Shown piece by piece: positions 18,403 to 27,482 of a stretch of DNA of 64,000 nt; within the stretch, counting starts at the first letter, position 1; each line of letters begins with the position of its first letter. Under the pieces are notes generated by a model. The model did no database searches. It had not been told where the DNA came from and worked only from the letters and a program-made list of their open reading frames with translations. The position numbers and the translations under genes were made by a program. Source of the DNA: G965214625 sp965214625. GTDB taxonomy: Bacteria; Pseudomonadota; Gammaproteobacteria; Arenicellales; Poriferihabitantaceae. The stretch lies in assembly GCA_965214625.1 (NCBI GenBank), contig OZ243962.1:1116001-1180000 (forward strand), given 5' to 3'.

Positions 18403-19146
18403 TCATTCATCCGGCTTGTAAGCCCTGGGCAAATAGTAATCGGCCTCATTCACTGAATAACCGATCAGGTCAACCAACCGCCGCCGGCACTCCTGCATGG
18501 ACGCTCCCCTTTCCTTCCACACCGGCACTCTTTTTATCAGGGTCTCCACTCTTTCTCTTGGCGTGATGATCCACGTGTGCTGCGGTGTTTCGCCGAAATA
18601 AAAATCCGCACGACACCGCTTCATTGCCTTCGGTTTCATGTACAGCGCAAGATTGAGCACTTTCCTTGCACCACTGTCCAGCACATAACGGGAAAGGAAT
18701 TGCATCGTTTCACCACCATCACCGAGATCATCAATCACCAATACGGTTTCACCACTGATGGGGATCGAAATACCATGTTGAATCAACGGATGGGTATAGC
18801 GTTTCCCGGGCCCTTTGTAAAATGAGACGCCGATGGTTCCAAACTGTATCTTGGGGATGGGGGCTGATCTGCCTTCAACCAGGTGGTCATACAACAAGAC
18901 CCCCGGCAACAAGCCTCCCATCGTCACCATCAGTGCCCGGGTGATCTGGTTTGAACCGTCGACATGTTCAAGCTGATATCGATGAACCTGCTGAGCCAGG
19001 TCAAAACAGGCAGCGGCTTCCACAATATCCGGCACCAGCAGGAAGCTGAGATCATCATCCGGCACCGTCACGCCGACCGGGTTTCTCCAGAAACCCAGGT
19101 CCACCGGATAACAATGCGGTCGGATATGATCGGCATACCGGCTCAT
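18403..19146 (-). CDS. Phosphoribosyltransferase-family protein
   Basis: A 247-residue type I phosphoribosyltransferase. VLVIDDLGDGGETMQFLSRY near residue 140 is the PRPP-binding motif (hydrophobic-DD-x-x-D-x-G). LMVTMGGLLPGVLLYDHL near residue 72 fits the PPi loop. A C-terminal region of about 60 residues (TPRERVETLIKRVPVWKERG) is longer than in simple hypoxanthine-guanine enzymes. The base acceptor is unknown. Stands between the GST gene and the divergent exonuclease-CBS gene. Confidence 0.8.
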   Translation of the reverse strand: MSRYADHIRPHCYPVDLGFWRNPVGVTVPDDDLSFLLVPDIVEAAACFDLAQQVHRYQLEHVDGSNQITRALMVTMGGLLPGVLLYDHLVEGRSAPIPKIQFGTIGVSFYKGPGKRYTHPLIQHGISIPISGETVLVIDDLGDGGETMQFLSRYVLDSGARKVLNLALYMKPKAMKRCRADFYFGETPQHTWIITPRERVETLIKRVPVWKERGASMQECRRRLVDLIGYSVNEADYYLPRAYKPDE

Positions 19147-19431
19147 TCACCGACCCAAAGATACGCGGATAAAAAAATGCATTTCCAATCTTCGAAGAGA
19201 ACGGATGACAATCCTGAAAATAGAATCCATATCAATCACTATATCGCATATTCTCGACGCCTAACAGGGCCATGTCCCCTATGGGAGCCATGCCATTGTT
19301 CCGACCCTGTCCAGATTTTCTGCCATCGGGCACAACGGGCAGGCACTGGCATGTCGGTAACCGAGCACTGGAGTCTGATTCTGGTATGATCAGATTGTTC
19401 GAATACTCCAACCCTGACCGTCTGTTGTGCT

Positions 19432-21564
19432 ATGCGCCCCTTGAACTGTACGACAAAAGTATCTTCTGTGACCCCGTTGATTGCAATGCATGCCGTCGCA
19501 TTAGACACAGAAACGACGGGGCTTGATGTCTCAAAAGCCCGACTCATTCAGGTCGGCGGCATTAGAATTGACGACGGACTCATTATCGAAGAGGATCAAT
19601 TCAATACACTGATCGATCCGGGCGTCCCCATTCCTGCGGCGACCACGGCCATCCATGGACTGAACGATGAGGATGTCAAGGGCCAGCCCTCATTTGAAGA
19701 AATCAATCCCGCTTTCAACCACTGGTTGGGGCAGGCTATTGTCATCGGTTATGCCATCGGTTTTGACTTTGCCGTGTTCCGGCGTGAATGTGAGCGATCA
19801 GGGATCATGTGGCAGTCACCCAGATGCCTCGATATTCGTTTGCTGGTCGCGGCGCTTTCGCCCAGTCTGCCAGATTACTCGCTCGACTCGATCGCCAGCT
19901 GGCTTGGCATCGAAATCCGGGACCGGCACAGTGCGATTGGCGATGCCCGGGCCGCAGCCCAGATATTTCTGGCGATATTGCCAAGACTGCACGACCGCGG
20001 AATTCGCACACTGGCTGAAGCCGAGAGACTGTGCCTGTCAATCAACGACAATGCCCTGTCAGAATCGGCGATTGGCTGGGAGGAGGCAGCGCACAGACCG
20101 GTCAACGATGCCCTGGATTCCCTTGCCCGCATAGACAGTTATCCCTACCGACACCGTATTCACGAGTTGATGACCCGGCCTGCAGCATTCATCCCGGGTT
20201 GCGCCTCACTGGCTGACGCACTGAAACTCATGATGGACAAAAAACTGAGTTCGGTATTCGTCCACCTCTCAAACCCTCCTCAAATCGGCATTGTGACCGA
20301 ACGGGATATTCTAAGAGCGCTGAATCAGGACACAACCACCGCACTGCAAAAACCGGTGCAGCAGGTTGCCCATTTTCCGTTGGAAAGTGTGGCCCAGGAT
20401 GCATTTGTCTATCGTGCCATTGGTCGCATGTTCAGAAAGAAGATACGCCACCTCGGTGTCCACGATGAACAGCACAATATTGTCGGCGCACTCTCGGCAC
20501 GTGATCTGTTACGACAACGTGCACAGGATGCAATTTCGCTCGGCGATGCAATTGAAGAATCCGATACCGCCGAACAACTTGCCTCTGTTTGGGCTCATCT
20601 GGCGCTGGTTGCAAAAGGACTGGTCCGCGAAGAAGTCGACGCACGCGACATTGCCGCCGTGATCTCCCGTGAAGTCTGTGCATTAACCCGCCGGGCCTGT
20701 CAGATTGCAGAGCATGAAATGCAGCAAAATGGCTTGGGTTCGCCTCCGGCACCCTATGCAATGCTCGTACTGGGATCCGCAGGGAGAGGCGAAAGCCTGC
20801 TTGCCATGGACCAGGATAATGCCATCGTCTACCTGAGGGGGGAACTGAATGATCCAACGGATCAATGGTTCGAACAATTGGGCACACGCGTGGCTGATAT
20901 GCTCAATCGGGCGGGCATTCCTTATTGCAAAGGCGGCATCATGGCTAAAAATCCGGCATGGCGAATGTCCGTGAACCGCTGGAAAGACAATATCTCGACT
21001 TGGATACATCGTCATACGCCGGAAGACATCCTGAACACCGATATCTTTTTTGATGCGGTGACCGTACACGGCGATCAGGCCATTGCCCAAGAGATTGTCG
21101 ATCTCGCCTTTTCGATAGGGGCCCGCTCCCAACAATATCTCAAACTGATGGCGGTGAACGCCGTCAAGTTGAAAACGCCTATCAACTGGCTGGGCCGGTT
21201 TGTGCTTGACGAAGGCAGAATGGACATCAAGATGGGAGGGATCATGCCGATCTTCAGTGCCGCCAGAACACTGGCCATCGAACACAACATCCGCATCCTC
21301 TCCACCCCTGGACGCCTCAATGCAGTCAAGTCCACCCTGCCCCAGGCACCCGTTCCGATCCTGGACAACCTGACCGAGGCACATCGAATCCTGCTGTCCA
21401 CGATGCTGGAGCAGCAAATTGCGGATATTGATCAGGGGATTCCCCTGTCAAACCGTATCGACCCGGCCCGACTCACTCGGCACGCTTCAAAGCAGCTCAA
21501 ATGGGCACTCGGGCAAATTCCCAACATCAGCAACATTCTCGGTGATCCGGTGACAGTCGGGTAA
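19432..21564 (+). CDS. Three-module protein: DEDDh exonuclease, CBS pair and DUF294-type nucleotidyltransferase
   Basis: A 710-residue multidomain protein. Residues 20-185 are a DnaQ-like 3'-5' exonuclease: DTETTG (Asp25, Glu27), GFDFAVFR (Asp112) and HSAIGDA (His166, Asp171) complete the DEDDh set. Residues 245-365 are two CBS repeats (adenosyl-ligand sensing; IGIVTERDILRA). Residues 395-560 are the DUF294 nucleotidyltransferase-like module with GSAGRGESLLAMDQDNA (Asp460, Asp462), as in GlnD-like enzymes, followed by the DUF294 C-terminal helical domain. The start may be Met19 (19486). An exonuclease gated by nucleotide sensing is an inference; no target is known. Confidence 0.88.
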   Translation: MRPLNCTTKVSSVTPLIAMHAVALDTETTGLDVSKARLIQVGGIRIDDGLIIEEDQFNTLIDPGVPIPAATTAIHGLNDEDVKGQPSFEEINPAFNHWLGQAIVIGYAIGFDFAVFRRECERSGIMWQSPRCLDIRLLVAALSPSLPDYSLDSIASWLGIEIRDRHSAIGDARAAAQIFLAILPRLHDRGIRTLAEAERLCLSINDNALSESAIGWEEAAHRPVNDALDSLARIDSYPYRHRIHELMTRPAAFIPGCASLADALKLMMDKKLSSVFVHLSNPPQIGIVTERDILRALNQDTTTALQKPVQQVAHFPLESVAQDAFVYRAIGRMFRKKIRHLGVHDEQHNIVGALSARDLLRQRAQDAISLGDAIEESDTAEQLASVWAHLALVAKGLVREEVDARDIAAVISREVCALTRRACQIAEHEMQQNGLGSPPAPYAMLVLGSAGRGESLLAMDQDNAIVYLRGELNDPTDQWFEQLGTRVADMLNRAGIPYCKGGIMAKNPAWRMSVNRWKDNISTWIHRHTPEDILNTDIFFDAVTVHGDQAIAQEIVDLAFSIGARSQQYLKLMAVNAVKLKTPINWLGRFVLDEGRMDIKMGGIMPIFSAARTLAIEHNIRILSTPGRLNAVKSTLPQAPVPILDNLTEAHRILLSTMLEQQIADIDQGIPLSNRIDPARLTRHASKQLKWALGQIPNISNILGDPVTVG

Positions 21565-21920
21565 GCCACCTTATTTTGATCTTTACCAATGGTACGCTGT
21601 CCGCTTCCCTTTCGTTTTCGTACGCATCCCGGGAAGCTGCACCGATTGTCGAAAATCCCTGTAGCCAAGAGATATGCTTCAACCCGTATATTTCTGTGCG
21701 CCGATAAAAAAGCGCGTTTTTCCGATGGGAGCAAATCCGATCCGACAATGATCGCTTCGGTTGGCCCGGACGACGGGTTCTCCATAGACGTATCGGGTGC
21801 GGCCTGTTGTGGCGGGTTAGGCCTTGATACACCTTGATGCCGTTATAATTTTCTTCTGAAACGATCCCAGTGTACAATGTTGTTTCAAAAGAAAAATGAA
21901 ATAAAGATTTAGGGATCAGC
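21565..21920. other. Intergenic region upstream of the squalene synthase gene
   Basis: 356 bases without a recognisable gene. The distal half holds TATAAT at 21844-21849 (a TTGATA lies 14 bases upstream, rather short) and TACAAT at 21873-21878, either of which could serve the squalene synthase gene, and the inverted repeat annotated separately. Confidence 0.4.
21849..21895. promoter_or_regulatory. 14-bp inverted repeat around a TACAAT box
   Basis: TTTTCTTCTGAAAC (21849-21862) and GTTTCAAAAGAAAA (21882-21895) are inverted with 13 of 14 positions matching and 19 bases between them. TACAAT (21873-21878) lies in the centre, and the squalene synthase ATG is 25 bases after the right arm. It could be an operator or an RNA stem close to the start. 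Confidence 0.45.
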
Positions 21921-22982
21921 ATGTCCACCTCACCCGGGCTGGCAAGTCGTGATTCTGCCTACCAGGCGGAAGCCCTACAGGGTGTCTCCCGTACTTTTGC
22001 CCTAACGATCCCACAACTTCCCACCGCACTTCGTGAAGTCGTGGGGAATGCCTATCTGCTGTGTCGCATCGCGGATACTATCGAGGATGAACCGGCACTG
22101 TCAGCAGAACAGAAACAAGCCTTTTCGCAACGGTTTGTTGACGTCATCGCGGGTCGTGAAGAAGCAAAAAACTTTGCCCGTGAACTGAGCGCATTGTTAT
22201 CGGCATCGACAACGCAAAGCGAGCATGACCTCATTCTCAATACGGACAGGGTTGTTCGTATTACCAGCGGATTTAATGCAGTCCAGCGCCAAGCACTTGA
22301 ACGTTGTGTGGGAATCATGTCACAAGGCATGGCCGAATTTCAGCAAAGAAAAAACTTGGCCGATGGATTGACAGACCTCTCTCATCTGGACCGCTATTGT
22401 TATTGTGTTGCGGGTGTCGTCGGCGAAATGCTGACCGAGTTATTCTGTGACTATTCCGCTGAGATAAATAAGCGACACAAGGAACTGATGGAACTGTCGG
22501 TTTCGTTTGGGCAGGGACTGCAAATGACCAATATTCTCAAGGATATATGGGATGACCAGCGTCGCGGTGCCTGTTGGTTGCCACAAGATGTTTTTCTGGC
22601 AGCGGGGCTTGAACTGCGCTCACTCTCTGCCGGACAGGTCAATACCGGCTTTGTGAAGGGATTGTTTGAGCTCATTGCGGTTGCGCGGGGGCATCTTGCA
22701 AACGCACTGCGGTTTGTCACAATGATTCCATCGCGTGAAACCGGTATTCGCCGACATTGTCTGTGGGCATTGGGAATGGCGGTACTGACTTTGCGCCGTA
22801 TCCACGCAAAACCTGATTTCATGAGTGGCAATGAAGTGAAAATCTCGCGTCGCAGCGTGCGCCTGGTCATCATTGTCACCAATCTTTTGGTGCATTCAAA
22901 TTTTGCCTTGAAATTGCTTTTCGATCTGTTAACCCGGCGTCTTCCTCGTACAGATGAACCCCTCCTGAAACCAGTGCGGTAA
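21921..22982 (+). CDS. Squalene/phytoene synthase family protein, probably squalene synthase
   Basis: A 353-residue trans-isoprenyl diphosphate synthase that joins two prenyl diphosphates head to head. The two aspartate-rich motifs are RIADTIEDEP near residue 52 and NILKDIWDDQRRGACWLP near residue 205. GVSRTFALTIPQLP opens the protein. A hydrophobic C-terminal helix (RLVIIVTNLLVHSNFALKLL) may anchor it in the membrane, as in farnesyl-diphosphate farnesyltransferases, and it is longer than HpnC or HpnD proteins. Squalene is the likely product. No squalene-hopene cyclase or epoxidase gene is in the window, so the pathway end product is open. Confidence 0.88.
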   Translation: MSTSPGLASRDSAYQAEALQGVSRTFALTIPQLPTALREVVGNAYLLCRIADTIEDEPALSAEQKQAFSQRFVDVIAGREEAKNFARELSALLSASTTQSEHDLILNTDRVVRITSGFNAVQRQALERCVGIMSQGMAEFQQRKNLADGLTDLSHLDRYCYCVAGVVGEMLTELFCDYSAEINKRHKELMELSVSFGQGLQMTNILKDIWDDQRRGACWLPQDVFLAAGLELRSLSAGQVNTGFVKGLFELIAVARGHLANALRFVTMIPSRETGIRRHCLWALGMAVLTLRRIHAKPDFMSGNEVKISRRSVRLVIIVTNLLVHSNFALKLLFDLLTRRLPRTDEPLLKPVR

Positions 22983-23182
22983 TCACTGGCTCGGGATGAC
23001 ATGACAAGACCCGGCCTATCGGCGTGGCCGAAATTCGGATTGAATTTGGACACGACACACTGGTAGACTTCATGGAGGTACCTGCTTTTTGTCTGGTTGC
23101 AGATCACCGCAACGGGCAGGTAATGTATATTGTATCTAGTGGAACATCGCCACTATCAGTAATCGGGTGACAAAATAAGGTA

Positions 23183-24118
23183 ATGCGAGTCATTTTAGCC
23201 AAACCCCGCGGCTTTTGTGCCGGAGTTGACCGTGCCATCGCCATTGCCGAGGGCGCACTGAAATCTCATAAAAACCCGATCTACGTGCGACACGAAATTG
23301 TGCATAATCGGCGAGTGGTGGAAAACCTAAAACAAAAGGGGGTCCGATTCGTCGAGCAAGTTGAACAAATTCCCGACGGGTCCGTGACCGTATTCAGTGC
23401 CCATGGGGTTTCAAAGAAGGTTGAACAGGACGCGTCAACCCATAATCTGCAGGTGCTCGATGCGACCTGCCCTTTGGTATCCAAGGTGCATAGGGAGGGT
23501 CAGCGCTATGCTGCCAAGGGCTATGATATCATCCTGATCGGCCACAAGGGCCATCCCGAGGTAGAAGGAACCTTAGGCCAGATACCAGGGAATATTTTCT
23601 TGGTCAGCACCGTAGACGATATAGCGACATTGAAGGTGCACGATGAGGAAAAAGTGGCCTATATCACACAGACCACCTTGTCGGTTGATGATACGCAGGA
23701 CCTGATCCAGGCACTGCGAATGCGTTTCCCGAATATTGCCGGTCCGGATATCAAGGACATATGCTATGCAACCCAAAACCGTCAGGTTGCTGTCCGTGTA
23801 CTGGCTGCCCAGACCGACCTGATATTGGTGGTGGGCGCACAGAACAGTTCCAATTCCAATCGATTGTGTGAAGTGGGCAATGTCAATGGGACGCCCAGCC
23901 AGCTGGTTGAAGACCCCTCCAATTTTGACTTCGAATGTCTGCAGGGAGTCGAGACCGTGGGGATCACTGCCGGCGCCTCTACACCGGAGGAATTGGTCCA
24001 GGAACTGATCGACAAACTGCGGGAGTATGCCGAGCTGGAAATTTCAACCATGGAAGGGGTTGAGGAGAATGTCCGCTTCAGTCTTCCTGCTTCGTTGCAG
24101 GAAGTCGCCGCTGGCTGA
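23183..24118 (+). CDS. ispH: 4-hydroxy-3-methylbut-2-enyl diphosphate reductase
   Basis: Last enzyme of the MEP isoprenoid pathway, producing IPP and DMAPP with a 4Fe-4S cluster. The cluster cysteines are in RGFCAGVDRAI, DATCPLVSKVH and DICYATQNRQ. VVGAQNSSNSNRL and the Thr/His/Glu active-site residues (HEIVHNR, IGHKGHPEVEGT, ITQTTLS) are present. 311 residues is normal. TAAGG sits just two bases before the ATG. It follows the squalene synthase by 200 bases on the same strand, linking precursor supply and use. Confidence 0.97.
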   Translation: MRVILAKPRGFCAGVDRAIAIAEGALKSHKNPIYVRHEIVHNRRVVENLKQKGVRFVEQVEQIPDGSVTVFSAHGVSKKVEQDASTHNLQVLDATCPLVSKVHREGQRYAAKGYDIILIGHKGHPEVEGTLGQIPGNIFLVSTVDDIATLKVHDEEKVAYITQTTLSVDDTQDLIQALRMRFPNIAGPDIKDICYATQNRQVAVRVLAAQTDLILVVGAQNSSNSNRLCEVGNVNGTPSQLVEDPSNFDFECLQGVETVGITAGASTPEELVQELIDKLREYAELEISTMEGVEENVRFSLPASLQEVAAG

Positions 24119-24542
24119 GTCATGATCTTGTCAATTCGGTCTTGGTCCTGTCACCCTTGCACCGCATTGTGGCTGCCGGTTCTGCTCTGGACCTCCAGGC
24201 AAGGGCGTGGTCGCTTTAGCCTCCCTTTCAAACCCACTGTGTGAGGCAGGCCGGGTTTGATGAATCCGGCACGGTTTTGCCCATAACCGAACACAAAGAC
24301 CCGTTCCAAGTCCTGCATTACCGAAAGGCATCAAGACAAATTGAAAGGGATCACTCGAGTCGGTGTCATCGCCCGTATTGAAGGCACTGTCTTGTCAAAT
24401 CAGTCGCGTCCTTGTTCATCGTCAGGGCTCCCAGGTTTGCCACACCGATATCATGCAGCGGCACTCTACCGCACACATCCGGATCACGAAACCGAACCGC
24501 GGTCGCTGGCCATACGCTCAATCCCCTGTCGCTCAATAACCC
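24119..24542. other. Intergenic, no gene recognised
   Basis: 424 bases between ispH and the O-methyltransferase gene. A 69-codon frame at 24341-24550 has no motif and no ribosome-binding site. I see no clear terminator or promoter. Confidence 0.45.
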
Positions 24543-25208
24543 ATGAGTAAAAACCCCATCGCCAATGATGAAGCACTGTACGACTATTTGAAGTCAGTCT
24601 CTGTCCGGGAAACGACGCAGTTGATACAACTTCGCAAGCAAACCGCCTCAATGCCCTCCTCAGGGATGCAGATTTCCCCGGATCAGGGACAGTTTATGGC
24701 AATGCTGGTGCATCTGATTGAAGCGAAACACATCATTGAAATAGGGACATTTACCGGTTACAGCACACTGTGCATGGCCCTGGCACTACCCGATGACGGC
24801 CGGATCATTGCCTGCGATGTGAGCCGGGAATGGACCACGGTGGGACAGGTTTACTGGGATCAGGCGGGTGTTCAGGACAAAATTGATCTGCGTCTAGGCC
24901 CTGCACTCGACACCCTTGATTCCCTGCTGTCGCAGGGCTGTCAGGGTACGTTCGACCTGGCGTTTATTGATGCGGACAAGGCGAACTATGATCACTACTA
25001 TGAAAAGTGCCTTCAACTGATCAAACCAAACAAGCTGATTCTCATCGATAACGTCTTTTGGGGTGGAGCGGTACTGGACAGTCAGCGCGACGATGAAGAC
25101 ACCAACAGCATTCGGGCCCTCAATGCGAAAATCGCCACTGATCCACGCATTGACCGCTCAATGATCACCATTGGCGACGGATTGACATTGGTCAGGAAAA
25201 AATGTTGA
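24543..25208 (+). CDS. SAM-dependent O-methyltransferase (CCoAOMT-like)
   Basis: A 221-residue class I methyltransferase of the O-methyltransferase family 3. IIEIGTFTGYSTLCMALALP binds S-adenosylmethionine, FDLAFIDADKANYDHYYEKC carries the metal-binding Asp residues, and LILIDNVFWGG the catalytic Asp-Asn. The metal-dependent caffeoyl-CoA-like subgroup methylates catechol-type hydroxyls; the substrate here is unknown. It stands alone, convergent with pdxH. Confidence 0.92.
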   Translation: MSKNPIANDEALYDYLKSVSVRETTQLIQLRKQTASMPSSGMQISPDQGQFMAMLVHLIEAKHIIEIGTFTGYSTLCMALALPDDGRIIACDVSREWTTVGQVYWDQAGVQDKIDLRLGPALDTLDSLLSQGCQGTFDLAFIDADKANYDHYYEKCLQLIKPNKLILIDNVFWGGAVLDSQRDDEDTNSIRALNAKIATDPRIDRSMITIGDGLTLVRKKC

Positions 25209-25277
25209 GTAACCCGTGTTACTCAAACGATGTCATCACACCTATCGGGCAATCCGCTGGATCGGATATGCGCGGGT

Positions 25278-25916
25278 TCAGGGCGCCAGGCGTTCAACCA
25301 CCCAGTGGCCCGCCTCCTGACGGGTATACTGAAAGCGATCATGCAAACGACTGCTGCCGCCCTGCCAGAATTCAACCATGCTGGGTATCACACGATACCC
25401 CCCCCAGAAATCCGGTAATGGAATCGACCCTTTTTTGAACTTGTTCTTCATCGCCTTGAATTGTTGCATCAGTATCTGACGGGAAGTGACGGGACGGCTT
25501 TGTTCCGATGCCCAGGCAGCCAACTGGCTGTCATGCGGTCTGGACATGAAATACTTCATTGACTCGACATGGCTGACCTTTGTGGCACATCCCTTGATCT
25601 TCACCTGCCGTTCCAGAACATGCCAGGGAAAATGCAGGCTCACTTTCGGATTGTCGGCGATATCCCGTGCTTTGTGACTCTCGTAGTTGGTAAAGAAAAC
25701 CAACCCGCTTTTATCGACATGCTTGAGTAAAACAATACGTTGACTCGGCTGGCCCGCCGGATCAACCGTGGCAACCGTCATCGCAGTCGGATCCTTCAGT
25801 CCTGCATCAATCGCCTGTCCAAGCCATTTTTCAAACTGATCAAACGGATCCGGTGCCAGATCCTTGTGCCGCAATCCGCCCTTTAAATAATCACGTCGCA
25901 GTTGTTCAATATCCAT
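25278..25916 (-). CDS. pdxH: Pyridoxamine/pyridoxine 5'-phosphate oxidase
   Basis: FMN-dependent oxidase making pyridoxal 5'-phosphate. The start at 25916 (MDIEQLRRDYLKGGLRHKDL) matches the family N-terminus and gives 212 residues; the open frame extends to 25994. DPFDQFEKWLGQAI, PSQRIVLLKHVDKSGLVFFT and SHKARDIADNPKVSLHFPWH line the FMN site, and the C-terminal PDFWGGYRVIP and EFWQGGSSRLHDRF segments are signatures. Convergent with the O-methyltransferase gene. Confidence 0.96.
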   Translation of the reverse strand: MDIEQLRRDYLKGGLRHKDLAPDPFDQFEKWLGQAIDAGLKDPTAMTVATVDPAGQPSQRIVLLKHVDKSGLVFFTNYESHKARDIADNPKVSLHFPWHVLERQVKIKGCATKVSHVESMKYFMSRPHDSQLAAWASEQSRPVTSRQILMQQFKAMKNKFKKGSIPLPDFWGGYRVIPSMVEFWQGGSSRLHDRFQYTRQEAGHWVVERLAP

Positions 25917-26357
25917 GGTTAATCTGTAAGAACCGATCTTGGGCACAACTATAACAGAGCGCAATGGTCCCAGGTATCGGAACCCATGACACAACAGACT
26001 ACCTTATCGGCGAAATGGATTTCAATTGCAGGTCAAAGGAGTGATTGCGATTTGGCTGCTGGGAGTTGTTTTATTCTTGCCATACAAGTCAGACTCCGAA
26101 ATTTCACTTGGCCATGCCAGATTAATGTCTAAAACCGGAACAATCTCTTTTTCATCATTCGGGTTTGTCCTTTGAGATATAACCTTATCGCCCCTAAATG
26201 GACGATTTCAAGGAACTGTAATTGCCTTTGACCATTCGAACAAATTCATTCAATTCTATGATATCGCGGTCGAAGAACCGCTTTAAAATCTTTATCTGGC
26301 GGCTGGCAATAACCCATTTTCTTTTTGACTGAGGCGGGATAGAGAAAACCGCCCGGT
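25917..26357. other. Intergenic, AT-richer, only weak small frames
   Basis: About 440 bases. On the plus strand, a 49-codon frame (26026-26175; TTG start, or GTG at 26041 directly after AAAGGA) encodes a hydrophobic leader-like start (VIAIWLLGVVLFLPY). On the minus strand, an open frame reaching 26194 encodes KKILKRFF-like basic sequence with no family match. Neither is supported enough to call. The stretch is richer in A and T than its flanks. Confidence 0.3.
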
Positions 26358-26945
26358 TCAGCGGTCCCGACGAACGGTCTTCCAGCCGGTGATCATCGGC
26401 TTGATCAGATTTTCCCGTTTCCAGACGAGATAGAACAGGATTGCCGCCACATGCAGTCCAACCAGAAACAGGATAACCCTGGCACAAACATGATGGATAT
26501 GCCCAATCGCGCCACGCATGCTGTCAGACACCCAGTAAGCCAGCGGTCCTTGGGAAAACAGCCCGTCGTCCTCGGAGAACAATCCGGTGATCACCTGAGT
26601 TGCCAGCGCCACAAGTATGGCAATCGCTGACAGTGCGCCGACCGGGTTATGACCGGACATCCCACTCGGTGATCGACTGGGCAAGTCACGAAGATAGGCA
26701 ATCAGGTCCGCCGGTGTGACCGCGAGCGCACTGAAACGAACTGGCGGTGGACCGGCAAACCCCCAAAGTATCCGGATCAGCAACAGTACCCCGGTCGAAT
26801 AACCCAGGTACATATGATAGTCGATGGTGTCGAAATCACGATATTGACCCAAAAGCCAACCGGCGGTGACCGTGATCAGCAACAGCCAGTGCCAGATCCG
26901 GATCAACGGATCCCATATCTTTCGCTGCTCATAGCTCCGTTGCAT
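26358..26945 (-). CDS. Cytochrome b561-like membrane protein
   Basis: A four-helix b-type cytochrome of about 195 residues in the Ni-Fe hydrogenase b-subunit/b561 group. IRIWHWLLLITVTAGWLL and HMYLGYSTGVLLLIRILWGF contain the first heme His residues, and GHIHHVCARVILFLVGLHVAA the later ones. Members pass electrons between quinone and a c-type cytochrome or other partner. The gene ends the pair with the cytochrome c-prime gene 54 bases upstream on the same strand, a common neighbourhood. Start 26945 (MQRSYEQRKIWDPLI) is preferred to 26954. Confidence 0.88.
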   Translation of the reverse strand: MQRSYEQRKIWDPLIRIWHWLLLITVTAGWLLGQYRDFDTIDYHMYLGYSTGVLLLIRILWGFAGPPPVRFSALAVTPADLIAYLRDLPSRSPSGMSGHNPVGALSAIAILVALATQVITGLFSEDDGLFSQGPLAYWVSDSMRGAIGHIHHVCARVILFLVGLHVAAILFYLVWKRENLIKPMITGWKTVRRDR

Positions 26946-26999
26946 GGCACACAACTGTCTCTTTAACTACGATGCCAATCAATATAAATGGTGCGTTGC

Positions 27000-27482
27000 T
27001 TAGAAATCCTTGGCACGGAAGTCTTCGTGGCAGCCCTTGCAGGATTTCCCGACAGACCTCACCGCTTCTCTCAGGGCGTCGAGCCCGTCTCCGGCGACCA
27101 GTGACATCCCCAGTGCCGCATCTTTCATTGCCTGGGATTTATCACCGACTCCTGACCCGGCTTCCCAGATTGCCGGCTTGGCCCGCGTTTCACCCTCACG
27201 AACCTCGTTGTGGGAATCAGGCGGCCACATGCGCGCGCCACTGAGATTCACAACCGTATTCAGACTGTCTGCCAGCGAGGCCGCGAGTGCCGCATCATAG
27301 TCCAGTTCACCCTTCGCCATCCCGAAAAGGGGGCCGGCATAGTGGCTGTAAAGTTGCATAACACCTTGTCTTGCCTTGATCGCCTTTTCGACAGCATCAT
27401 CTGCCTGTACTGCGGGAACCGCGACTAACATTGCCGCAGACACCAGTGTCGAGGCAGCCAGAATTTTCATCATTGCTTTCAT
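27000..27482 (-). CDS. Cytochrome c-prime type heme protein
   Basis: A 160-residue periplasmic cytochrome. Residues 1-27 form a Sec signal peptide ending around VQADD. The single heme site is CKGCH about ten residues from the C-terminus, the position found in cytochrome c-prime, and the preceding region is helical (four-helix bundle). It lies directly upstream of the b561-like gene, so the two probably work together in electron transfer or NO binding; the latter is an inference from the family. Confidence 0.9.
   Translation of the reverse strand: MKAMMKILAASTLVSAAMLVAVPAVQADDAVEKAIKARQGVMQLYSHYAGPLFGMAKGELDYDAALAASLADSLNTVVNLSGARMWPPDSHNEVREGETRAKPAIWEAGSGVGDKSQAMKDAALGMSLVAGDGLDALREAVRSVGKSCKGCHEDFRAKDF

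Noticed and set aside
20683..21417. Long minus-strand frame inside the exonuclease-CBS-DUF294 gene
   Set aside because: It is antisense to a gene with intact motifs and shows no family features. It is a shadow of codon usage.
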